Shown in pieces: positions 35,809-46,553 of a DNA stretch of 64,000 nt. Every line of letters begins with the position of its first letter. Positions within the stretch are counted from its first letter, which is position 1. The notes under the pieces are model-generated. The model was not told where the DNA came from. It made no database searches and saw nothing but the letters and a program-made list of their open reading frames with translations. The stretch covers positions 26,628,298 through 26,692,297 of the forward strand of contig CM034603.1 in NCBI GenBank assembly GCA_020091685.1, written 5' to 3'. The position numbers were made by a program, and so were the translations under genes. Source of the DNA: Lutjanus erythropterus. Taxonomy: Eukaryota; Chordata; Actinopteri; Lutjaniformes; Lutjanidae.

Positions 35809-36171
35809 ACACAGAGCTACAGATATCAGATCTTTTCCAGGAGGGCAAAGTCATGACCCGCCGTATGGATGGCCTTTGACTGGCTATTACTTGTTGCCTT
35901 CCTTGGTTGGGTTGGTTAGGTTTAGGCATGAGAAGTGATTGGTTAGGGTAAGACTATCAGCGTAAGCCAGTCAGAGGCAGAGTAGGGTGGGTCCTGGACA
36001 AAAATAGTATCTGTAGTCCAGTATGAAATAGACATAGACTTCATAGATCAAACTGCACATTGTAGAGTGGCCTTTTATTGTGCACAAAGCACACCTCTGC
36101 AAAAATCATTTCAGCTTGTAAAAAAATGGGACCAAAAACAAAAGTGTGCATTTATTTTATTGTTGAGCGTA

Positions 36172-37639
36172 CATTTATTTTCTATGCTAATCTCAACATG
36201 TGCACTTTCAGCACCTTAAAAAGTATTCATATTTCCACTTAAGCACAGCTGAACCTTGAATTTATAAAAGGATGAAAAACTGCTGCAACTTAGCGTTGGT
36301 ATGTCTCACAGATACAATACAGTATTGAATAGTGCCCAAGCAAGGACCGTGTAAAAAGCCTTCAAGGCAAGGTATTGTGCGGGAGCATTAGTCAAGGCCA
36401 GCATATTCTTCAGCTGAAAGGGAAAGGGAAACAAAGCACTCGTACAACTGGGTCAGGCAGACTCACCCCACCGATGAAAATGAATCACTGTCAGAGGTGA
36501 CAAAAGAAGCAATTCAGAAACATCTATTGAGACACGCACTAAGTGATGGTTCAGAAAATTATTTTTAATTAGCCTGATGACTTGTATAGTGTCACCTGGT
36601 TGCAGGTCTCTTACGAAAGTACCCAGTGTTACATTTCAATCTTGATTTCCTGCTGCTTTTATTGTCGCTTCAATTAAAAGCGAAAGAATTTTACACCTTG
36701 CACCAATTGCCTTTGTGCTGAAGTACGACTGTTCTTCATCATCTACTGGGAGCCGTGTATCAAATAGTGCCTGGCATGACGATTCACTGACTCTTAATCG
36801 TTTATATGAACAGACAAATCCCCTTATATTTCGTTGTAACCCTCCACTCATGATCTCTCCTCCTTTGGACATCCAGTACCCCTGCCCTGGCCCCGAGGGA
36901 TGGTGGAAGCAATTTGTGCAGCCCGAAAAAGACCCAGGGAGATCAGTCTGAACAATGCTCCACTGCCTTTTACACCCAAAGCTCTCTGAGACCCACAGAG
37001 CTTTGAGTGTAGATGTATAATACTTAATTTTATACAGCAGCCTGTAAGCAATTCCTTTGAACTGTCAGAGATATACTGTACATCCCTGTATGTACAGTGT
37101 TTGTCTGCCTCTGTAGTGCCTTTTATGTGTTCTATAAATATTTTAGCTGTCCAAGTAGACTTTGTCTAATTTGTGAATGTAAAAAAAAACACAAGCCATT
37201 CATGCAGTAATTTTACTTTTTTAACCTCTAAATTAAATAACAAAATGTGTTGTTTGTCCCTGCCTTCTACAGCAATGCATCAGATCTAACGCCCTTATCA
37301 AAAAGACAGAATCAATTTCGATGCCTTCCAAAAGCGTTTACAAATCACTGCTGAAAAATAAATCTTGTTTTATGATGTGACAAAGCTGTGGATAAGTTTG
37401 GATAAAGTTTGGTTCTGGTCAAAATAAGTACTTTGTGAAGGATAGAGGAGTTTCATTGTCATGATAATAACAAAGACAGACATGGTTACAGCCCTGTATC
37501 CTATAAATTGCATTTATATACTAATCTGCAACAACAAATACATTTTGAGGGAAAATGTAATGCCGACCGAATTTCCTTTTCTATGAGAAAATGTTGTTAA
37601 TTAACATACCTGACAAGTCTCAAAAATGTTGTGACGACA
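36172..37639. other. Unique non-coding sequence, no gene seen
   Basis: Overlapping 78-codon frames on both strands near 36636-36951 have no recognisable motif. A short piece near 37415 (TGGTCAAAATAAGTACTTT) resembles the repeat at 53925-54291. Confidence 0.5.
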
Positions 37640-38090
37640 GCGAGAAGCGTTTATGGAAATGACTCGTGTCGAATAAACAATGGCGGCTCCTGAAGAGGCT
37701 AGCGTAGATACTGCGATGGCATCAGTTATATCAGAACTAGAGAGAATTTCTTAACTGAAAGAAGAGCGACGAACAGCACTGAAGGCTTTAATCGATGGAA
37801 AAGATGTTTTCGCTTGTCCTCCGGCCGGCTTCAGCTTCGGTGAGTTAGTTGATTTGATTGGTTGAAGTTAGCTCACGTTAGACATGACAGACGGTTCATC
37901 CAATCACCTACAAGGGGTTTTCTTGAAAGCATCCGCCCTTTTCCAAACAGTTTCTATGGATGGCTTCCTAGATGGTTCTGTGAGGTCAGGCCTTCAACGC
38001 ATATACAGGGGCTACTGTCTGACGGTGTCACAAACCCAACTAGTGGTGGGCAGCTGCATAACTTTTTAGAGGGAACAATTAACTGCCATT
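37640..38090 (+). pseudogene. RecQ-helicase-like N-terminal fragment in a repeat
   Basis: A start codon at 37680 opens MAAPEEASVDTAMASVISEL, then ERIS and a TAA at 37752-37754. The same frame continues to a TGA at 37863 through LKEERRTALKALIDGKDVFA and CPPAGFSFGEL. 'L-K-x-E-x-x-x-A-L-x-A-x-x-x-G-K-D-V-F' followed by 'P-x-G-F' is the segment leading into the Walker A loop of RecQ-type DNA helicases (family pattern). The expected P-T-G-x-G-K-S is degraded. A donor-like GGTGAGTT lies at about 37839-37846. Downstream to about 38090 the sequence (TTCATCCAATCACCTACAAG, CGCCCTTTTCCAAACAGTTT) matches wording I associate with a multi-copy fish repeat, so the fragment probably moved as part of a repeat and is not the host RecQ locus. 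One stop and a lost Walker A make it non-functional. Confidence 0.5.
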
Positions 38091-39781
38091 GTACATGAAA
38101 AAAACAACTAGTATTTCTGTTTCTGACTAGCAAGGGTGGCAACGTTTAATTGTATAGTCGCCTAATTACATATATCCCTCCCTTATGTGACAAAACGAGA
38201 ACAATTTGCCATAAAGTTAGATGCTAAAATGCATCTTAATAAGGTAAAGTATAAATCAATATTAGCCTACAGAGCATGTGATGTTATCCTGTTGGGTGCA
38301 ATGGAAAATGTGTCCTCAGACAGTAACCTGCAAATAAAACCTGAGGAACCAGAATGAAAGAATTTTACTTACTACTGAAGGGTGCCTGACATGCCAATAA
38401 AATTATGCGAGTAAAGAAAAAGAACTAGGTTGAAATTTTTCATTAAATTAGAAAGTTATGACCATGGAGACAGAATACTAATTTCCATGTAATTTATTTT
38501 TTATTCTAGTTGATTTCAGTTTCATATTTGAACTCCAAATTCATTCCAACGAAGGCGATATGAGTGATTTTCCCCGGAGTGAAGAAAGACAGAACCCCTG
38601 CGTGTGGTTCGTACAGCAGGTGTGGACCACTTCCAATTTTCTCTTTGGTGAATTAAATTTACAAGTACGAGAAAATTAGCGAATGCCACAAATTGTGCAC
38701 TTCTACATGCCACTTAAACACGAATCCGTTGGGATGAGTGGTTTTTGCATGAGGCTCTCTCCTTGATGAGAGATTTTCTCTGCTTATGAGCACCACTGTT
38801 TTCACATTCTTTCATCACAGCATGCGGATTCCAGCGGGCCTCTCTGCTTTATTTTTCTTGGATAAAAACACAGGTTTGCTGTTTATCTGTACTATCAGCA
38901 TCTGGCACTTATTATAGAGGGATGGGAGCACAAGCTTGGATTATTAGGATTACCGGTGGATTGGTAGAAAGACGGGATTCATAGCAAGGTTAATAATAGC
39001 AAACTCTCCTTTTACCCATATAACAGCAGATAGGCAGGTCTGCAGGCTTTCCCTACATTACAAGTGTCTGAGCCTACCCCCACCTTTGGAATACAGTCCA
39101 TGAGAAAAATCCCCACAGCAATCTCCTCTGAAGCTGCTTCGCTACCTAAGCGAGGGCTAACGCACGTGTACAAAGATCCACACAAGCAGGATAAAACAGC
39201 CCGCACAAAGAAAATACAGGTGTAGATATATTTTTATACATAAACATGAAGATGGCTCACAATTTACAGTAATTCAGAAACACCTCGCTGTTCGTTAAGC
39301 ACATTTACAGCCTCAACACCTCGCTGTTGCATTCTTACCATCTCGCTATCCTGTCAACACGTTTATCTGTATCCGCCATGGTGTGTCAACGTGTGTGTGT
39401 GTGTGTGTTTGTGTTAAGAGTGTGTACTGTATGCGCTATTCCTCAAGGCAGATATAAAAGGACCACTAATCCAGAGCGACAGAGGAATAAACACAATCCC
39501 TAATCTCATTGATCCCTCACAAAATCATTCAATTATACTCCACCACTGACGATGGCACCGTACACAGAGGGAGAGGCAGTAAAGGTAACAATCTCTTCCT
39601 CTCATTACAGAACGAGAGAGCCGGAACTCAATGAAACATGATAATGAAATACCTCACATGAGCAGCTCTATTCAAAAGAGGCCTGCCGTGCTGTTTTATG
39701 ACCATGAAAACATGGCAGTCCGACCACGTGCTTTATAACCGGCAGCAGTAATACTTGGTGGTATCACTGGAGAGGAATGTA
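38091..39781. other. Non-coding sequence with a (GT)n tract
   Basis: A GT microsatellite of about nine units lies at 39391-39408. Otherwise unique sequence with no gene or repeat ends. Confidence 0.5.
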
Positions 39782-40501
39782 CACTCTTAGAAATAAAGGT
39801 GCCAACTAGAACCACGTAGGGTTCTTTGGCTTGTTCTTTGGCTTTGGCTAGCAGAACTCGTTTTGGTTCCTGATAGAACCTCTTATAAAGGTTCCAGCTG
39901 AACAGGGCAAGCCTTAAAGTAAGTTGAGCAGGTAAGCGAATGCTAACACTAGCATTTGCACCTTTACACCGTTGGCTCAGTGCGATCGCATCCCTTTCTG
40001 AACCTTTTTGATCCAGCCTTGAACTGCAGCATGTTTTTGGAGACGTGTTAAAATAAACACATAAGGAAAAATCCAACACTAAATGCCTTCTGTGGTTATT
40101 TAGCCATTTTTCCATTTTTAAAACAGCTCTTCTTCTTGTTAGCATGTTGTTAGCCCCTCACCGGTAATCCCAAGAAGCCTTGGGTTGAGTCTGTCAATCA
40201 ATCGGACGCTGGGTTTTGGACTTGTCAGCCAATCAGAAGCTGTGATTCTGACTTCAGAGGGTTCTATGAAGAACATATTCTACAGATGAGGCAAATAAAT
40301 TCCATATATTGTGGTCATTCGTCATTTTAACAATCTAATTTTTATTTTTATGTTTAAATTAACCCATTTCAAACATGGGTGAACATTTGAATATTTGAGG
40401 TTGAGGATCTTTTAACACTCACGCTTTCAACAATCAACAATTCTTTCTTCCAAAAAACATTCTTGATGGAAACCTTGGTGTTACCCGCATTTCTAAGAGT
40501 G
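39782..40501. mobile_element. Non-autonomous DNA element, CACTCTTAGAAAT ends (720 bp)
   Basis: It starts CACTCTTAGAAATAAAGGTG and ends GCATTTCTAAGAGTG, a 13-bp perfect terminal inverted repeat followed by repeated GGTTCTTT/GGTTCC motifs. The interior 39900-40250 is shared with 28017-28279. A 149-codon minus-strand frame crosses the left half without a transposase signature. Target duplication not found, so the superfamily is undetermined. Confidence 0.65.
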
Positions 40502-43500
40502 CAGTTACTGTTATCAAGGGTTTGGGATTGCGGGTGGCAGTGCCAGAGAGGAGTGCTCAGGGTGTTGGTGCTCTGTTGGAGGGTTTAAAAAAAGGTCTGG
40601 AGTGAGAAAGAGATGGGGGAAAAAAACAGAGAAAAGGGATGCATGAGGAGAGGAGAGGAGGGAAAATTTAGAGAGCTCTACAGATACATGCACCACTAAG
40701 TGACCCAGTTTAACAGCCTAAAGCCTGCTACCTATTATCACAGGGGAAGCCTGTTTTTCTCCCGCAGCTTCAGCGTGGAGGGCAGACCCGCTCTGATATC
40801 AGTGTGACAGCTACAGGGTTGCTGCCGCCTGCTCATTGATTTAGGGGTTGTGTTTTTATCCTGTTCATTAGAGCTTTCTAAGCGGTTGGAGCACTTGTAG
40901 GTTCGTGACATTTCAGCTCGTCACATCAAAGGCTTCGGCAAAGGAGGGGAATGCGTGGAGCAGCAGGGGGTACAAGTGCCGGGAGCCTGAGGTGGGATTG
41001 GTTACATACACACACAAAAAAATGGACGAAAAAAGCATTCCTGCGCATTCTTTTTTTCCTCTTTTTCTGTATTTTGGTACGGTTGCATTTCTTGGACTGG
41101 CAGTGACCTTTTGAAAAACAGGTACAAGAACCTGTTCTGCCTCTGGACCTCGCAGTTCCCCTTTTATTCACCCCCCCTCGTAAAGCAAATGTTAGTTTTA
41201 GAAGTTAGTTTGATCAGGCCAACATTCAGTGTGTGGGGCGTGGAACGTGGAGGAGCTAGTTTGATGTATGGCACCAGATGCCCGCTGCCAGATGTTGTAC
41301 AGGCTGACATGCAGGTCTGGCATGAGGCTAGTTTTCAGGGCTGGCCATGAACTAATTAATCTACTCCCGCCCTGGTTTCACAGAAGGTCACACTAAAAAT
41401 ATGTGAGTTTGTGAATATTTGAATGTCTGAGTATGTGTGTAGGGTTTGAAATGCATACTGAAACAAAAGCTTTTGTGTCTGAGAATGTGCATATCCAAGC
41501 ATAGCTCACTATTAATGCACAATTGTACAAGCATATGCCCAGTATCCTCTTTGTGGGAGTATATTATGGCCAAAGAGCATGTCTGCCAGTGAGAGGATAA
41601 ATTGAAACAAGATGTGTTGGCCCCTCGTTCCTTTGAAGGTGTTCCACATCATACCTCTGATTCTGTCGAGGGTAGGAGTACTTCCATAAAAGGACACTCT
41701 GTTTACCTTAACCTGCCAGCGTCTGCTTGCCAGATGTTCCAAAGTTTGTCTTTCATCTCCTCACACAAACCTTATTTTTATTTTTACAGCAAGTTTGTAG
41801 CTCTACATTTTGCGCCGGTGAGAAAGAAGAAAAGTCAACTTCTCTCTCTCTGCTGGAGGGGAGGAGAAGCTAAATTTGAACATTGTTTCATTTGCCTTCG
41901 AAAAGCTCGCTGAGATTGAAGGATTTGGGTGGAGAGAGGCAGACAAGGTTCGCTGGTCTCTCTGTCAGCCTGCCTGCGCTGATGAAGACGTTGATACCGG
42001 AGGGACCAAGGGCTGGGACCTATAAACATGGCCTCCATTAAGTCCTCAGCTTTGGCGAACTCATCTACACATGTCAGACTTTCTCTCAAAGTCCCTGTTA
42101 TTTTTACACAAGTGTTTCCTTTGGATTACTTACGAGCTGATTGCTGATCACTGCTAATAGCTATTTAAAGTAATTTTCTTTTCATTTAGCACAAGGACAC
42201 ATTGCGAAAGGGAAGTGGAAATATATACTATCAATGACATATAGACCACTTGACTCAAGCTGCATTGAAACTGCAATTTGTCTGACAAAATCGTAATATA
42301 ATATAACAGAATAAGCAGTACTTGGAACAATATATACAGTGTGGAGCAGATTAGCTTTACATTCTGTGTCAGTGGTGTTATTCTCTTCTAAAAGATGGCA
42401 TGCTCTATGTCTTATAACATTTAACAGAGTTGATGGTTTATGTTATGATGCAAGACTTGGGTTACTAACGTTATACAGAGAGGAATGACATCTTGATTTG
42501 AAATTTTCAGTGATTGCTTTTTGAGTGAAGGAACATGTGGTTTGAGGTACGGTGCCCTCATATTTTCCATATTGTTAGACAGAAACATTGGCACAGCCCA
42601 GCAGGAAAAGACCGAGGTTGTTTGTTAGGCTGTTATTTTATATGTTCGACCGAAAAACTAGGGCAAATAGGGGAAATACTCCCAGACAAATACATGCTCG
42701 ATCGTAATGTAAAACAGATAGACAGTAAAGCATGCATTGTTTAGTGAAAGACACTGAGCATTCTGCAAGAATTCTTACTCTTAGCAGGTTGTTTAAATAC
42801 TTAAAGCAAATTTCCTCCTTTGTTTTATCTAATCATAAGAACACTTTTCATGGAAGCGGTTTTAATGTAATTATTTATAATAAATTCTTAACCTTGAACC
42901 TCAAGTTATTTTGATTTGAAAGAGAGTCATTGAAATGCAGTGGCAGTTAAGACCAGTAATTATGAGGCCCTTAACTGGATAGAGGAAAGAAAAAGAGAAT
43001 AAGAGTAGAAGGTCATTCATTTTCGCTGCCGCACTGCCATCGCCTCCTCAAAAACCACTGAAAACACAGCCGGAATAAAAGCTCGGTATGAATGAACGTC
43101 TGACAAAAGGATTTGATTAATTTAAATAGTAGATAATATTAATAATTATAGCATATGCTATAGTCTATGTTTTATTAAAAAAAGTAAATTATGAATATGC
43201 TAATCTTTTTAAGTTTAAGTTTTAAGGTGTGACTGCCTGGAAAGTGGTTGTGATGTAAAATGTAAAACATTCTGGTTCGATATTTGTGTGTCAGTTATAG
43301 GACATTTTTTTAAAACGAGACACGGTTTTAAAAAAGACTTTTTTATCCTGAGGGAGATCATGTGATCATGTGAGTTTGTGTCTGTACATGTGTGAGTGAC
43401 CAATGAGCTTTGAGTCTCTAATCTTGCATAAATCTTGCAAATCTGGACCCATCAGATATTTTTTTGTGGACATTTATGACTGTATGCTCAAAGATCTCTC

Positions 43501-43521
43501 ACGGTTGTGGTGATTCACAAT
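40502..43521. other. Unique non-coding sequence, no gene seen
   Basis: Contains a purine-rich tract (about 40595-40670). An acceptor/donor-like pair around 41790-41825 (TTTTTACAG, then GCCGGTGAGAA) would frame only about 30 nt. Frames of up to about 100 codons have no domain. Confidence 0.45.
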
Positions 43522-43640
43522 TAGAGCTGCAATGATAAATCGAATAATCAATTACTAATTGATTACCAAATTAATCACCAGCTATTTTGATAATCAATTA
43601 GTCTTGTGAGAAAAGTTTAGAAAGTTTAGAAAAGTTTAGT
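43522..43640 (+). mobile_element. hAT-like MITE fragment (GCTGCAA terminus)
   Basis: The end TAGAGCTGCAATGATAAATC plus ATTAATC-rich subterminal sequence matches the termini of the 10299 and 26138 elements. The rest is missing. It ends in three imperfect copies of AAAGTTTAG (43611-43640). Confidence 0.6.
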
Positions 43641-45660
43641 TTGACCTTAAACCTGAGCATCTGCAGATTAATTCCATTACTGATACGTCAAAATCCACTA
43701 AACATAGGCATGATGCAAAATAAACATGATATGTTTTGTTAGCTTTTCCACCATCTCTGCTATGCATCTGTACAGTCACCATACTGGAGCGTTCAATGTC
43801 CACCAGTAAAGAAATGAGAGCTGCAGACTTCACCACATAATTGGCTGAAATTTGTTTTGTTAAAACAGACTTTTCAGAACTTAGCAAATCTCTGCTGGTT
43901 GCTTCTGGCAGTTGTGGTAGCTTTGCAGTAGGTGCTTCACTGTCTGTTGCCTGACGACCTGGGACCTGCACTCTACTGAGAGCGCTCTTCTCATTTAAAG
44001 TTCTGATTATAGATACTCTTCAAGTAGTGGAAATGAACTCAAGTGTGCAGATTAGTTTGGTAATCAGACACCATTAATAATGCAACGATAACATCTAAAC
44101 GAGGTGGGCTGTTTGAGAGAGGAGGTAACAGTGGAATATTTTCCTACATTGGAGATTAATATTTCTGTTGTCTGCTTGAGAGGTTCTTCATTTTCTCGTG
44201 TTTACAGAGAGGATACATCAAAGAAAGGACCGTCTGACTATGATCATAAATGGTTCTGCTTTGATCTGAAAGATAATAATTACAAGCTATTGTTTGTTGA
44301 ACAAAAGAACATATTACATTTTACAGGACATTAGGCCACCCAAGCTTTCTTTGAAATTTCACACTGTGTTTGCTGCTGATTTCTTACCACTCAGATTTTA
44401 TACGGTGGGTTGAAGGGTGGAAAGTCCATCATTTCTGAGCTACTCAGTGAAGTGTTTTCTATGCAAAGGTCAGACAGAGACACTGTTAATTGCCTGCCAT
44501 TCAGTGCCCACATGACCATATTCAGGAGAAAACATTCATAAAAAAAAATCTAAATTAAGGCTCTGACAAAATGAAAACAGCCAGTGTTCACCTGGGATCA
44601 TTTAGCGGTTTCTTAGATGCTCACAGCAATGAATCAAGTCCATTATTCTGCAAGACAGCCTGTACCCCTGCTTCCTACGCACTCCACTCTGCTGTATTTT
44701 GTTCCTCTGCTACATCCTTCTGCACAATACCTGAAGAACGGCTACTCTAAGAAAATCTAAAGAAAGAAATCCTTCTCTCCTTTTGTCTTTCTGTTGTTAC
44801 GGATGCCACCTGAAACCCTGCTCTCACCCTCCTCTCTTTGCCAGGAATAAAGTGACAACGTTTTCAAAAGGCTGCTTGATTAGGCAGAGTGCAGTAGTCG
44901 CTGGGCCCTGCGGCTGTTGTCAGGCTCGTCTCTGCACCACTGCCTCTGCTGGTGAGATTTATCCTGTTTGTTTTGGTACAGTAGCAAACATGTTTCTCTT
45001 TCTGAGCAGATATGCACCTTCACTCCCTCGAAAGAAAAACAACATTTTCACAGAAGGAGAAGAAGAGAGGCACTGAGGCAGGAACCTGCTCCTGCTTCCA
45101 GGAAGGATTTTTCACTGGCAGACAGTACATAACACATTTGGTGTTCCTTTATCTGCTCTGCTTTGAAGGCGCTTCCACACCTTTATTTATGTGAACATTG
45201 ATTCATACAGTAACACCTGCTGTATGATTATACAGCACCAGCACAAAATGCTACCGTAGCTACACACCCTGCTCAAAGATCTCAAGTAAAACCGTGCCAC
45301 TGGAAGTTATTACGCTGTGTCAGAGTGTGTTGATGTGTGTGAGAGTGTGTGTCAGGGGTATTCACACATGCATATATGTTGTGACTGGATATACTGTAAG
45401 TGCAGGCCTCTATAGGTGCTTGTTTTCTCTTATGTTCATTCATATTCACACAGGATTTCATTGTGTATACAGTATTTTGCTCTCTATGTGCACACATTAC
45501 TTTGAACAAAGCAGGATCCTCAGTTAAAGCTTGAATCCACAGTGTAATGCTTGTCACCTTCTCCCGTGACAACAGGTAATTAAAATAATGTTTGAATTGT
45601 TGAGCTTCACTCGCTGTGGATGGTTGCAGGGAACCCTGCTGTTTATTTAAATCAACCATT
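43641..45660. other. Unique non-coding sequence, no gene seen
   Basis: A minus-strand frame of 111 codons (43636-43971) is unrecognised. No repeat ends identified. Confidence 0.45.
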
Positions 45661-45661
45661 G

Positions 45662-45699
45662 CAAAAAAAAAAAAAAAAAGAAAAAGAAAAGAAAAGAAA
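45662..45699. repeat. A-rich simple repeat with AAAAG units
   Basis: A17 followed by GAAAA/GAAAAG repeats. Confidence 0.85.
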
Positions 45700-46169
45700 C
45701 ACCAGTGAGCAAAGCGTGATATTACTGTGCTCATGCAGCTTATTTTGATGCAGGAGAACACAAACGTGGTTTGAAAGGTGTCACTTTCAGTGTACTGGCT
45801 GTTCTGAACAGACTTTATTGGCATTGTCAACCAGGATGAGTGCGGCCCAACAAGCCGATTAACATCTCTGAACTGCAGAGAACGAAAACATTTCAAACCA
45901 CAATGAATGTGCCTTTTTCACGTAATGTATTCATTGAATTACATACTGTATATTAAAGAGGTACTGCACTCTTACATGCTTTCTGAGCTGTAAACAAAAA
46001 AAATATTGCTTTACTGTGATGTAACACATCAGTACTGATGTTTATATTGACAGTTTCTAATAAATCTATTTAAAAAAAATCATCAATTCAGGGGTTAAAA
46101 AAGGCTTAAAACACCACCAGCTGTTTAAAATCATCCTGAGCCTTGCAAGGCCGATGCTGACACACTGAC
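45700..46169. other. Unique non-coding sequence, no gene seen
   Basis: No recognisable feature. Confidence 0.5.
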
Positions 46170-46553
46170 GCCCTCTGATCAGATTTTAGTATCCCCCACA
46201 ATACGGGGGTTTCAATTCAGTATATTTTGATTCCACAAGCAAGGAAATATTCTCGCACTTTTCTGTTTTTTAAATCTGATTGTAGGAAAACGGTCACATA
46301 TTAAGAACACGCCACCATATGCAAATAAAATGTGAGTTCAAAAAGTTTCCCTTTTTTTGTGCAATCAGTGGAGCGAAGACGGATAACAACACTGCTAGCT
46401 ATGGTGGTGTTTAATCACAACACAAAATGAACCGCTGCCACAAATCTTGGCATGTATCACAACGTCATGATACAGTGTCTTTGAGAATTGATTCAGTATC
46501 ACAAAACATAATATAGTGGTAGTCAAGTGTATCGATATTTTCTTACACCCCTT
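46170..46553. mobile_element. hAT-like element remnant, right end recognisable
   Basis: The right end GTATCGATATTTTCTTACAC then CCCTT, preceded by TTGATTCAGTATCACAAAAC and CATGATACAGTGTC, is the inverted form of a known fish hAT terminus. TTAGTATCCCCCACAATACG near 46186 may belong to the same element. The left terminus is not identifiable. Confidence 0.5.

Larger units (their letters stand above)
34760..36171. mobile_element. Tc1/mariner-like element remnant, interrupted by other repeats
   Basis: The left part (34760-34972) contains ACTCATGCAAAAATATAAAC, TTTTGTTTTTGCTCCCATTT and a CACAATAAAAGG...AAATGTGCAGTTTTA block. The right part (about 36045-36171) contains the inverted counterparts: TCAAACTGCACATTG, GGCCTTTTATTGTGCAC and CAAAAACAAAAGTGTGCATT. 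These are the long terminal inverted repeats of a Tc1/mariner-like family common in fish. TA dinucleotides lie at both boundaries, matching the TA target of this superfamily. No transposase remains, and the middle is filled with two other elements and a short duplicated repeat. Confidence 0.75.

Noticed and set aside
39696-40145. 149-codon minus-strand frame
   Set aside because: It lies mostly inside the 39782-40501 DNA element and shows no transposase signature.
41790-41830. Micro-exon-like acceptor/donor pair
   Set aside because: Only about 30 nt between a common TTTTTACAG and a GTGAGA; such pairs are frequent by chance in 64 kb.
45282-45896. Longest open frame in the window (204 codons, minus strand)
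   Set aside because: It runs through the A17/AAAAG tract (read as a phenylalanine run) and a CA-rich His/Thr stretch. No domain is visible and no splice context supports it.
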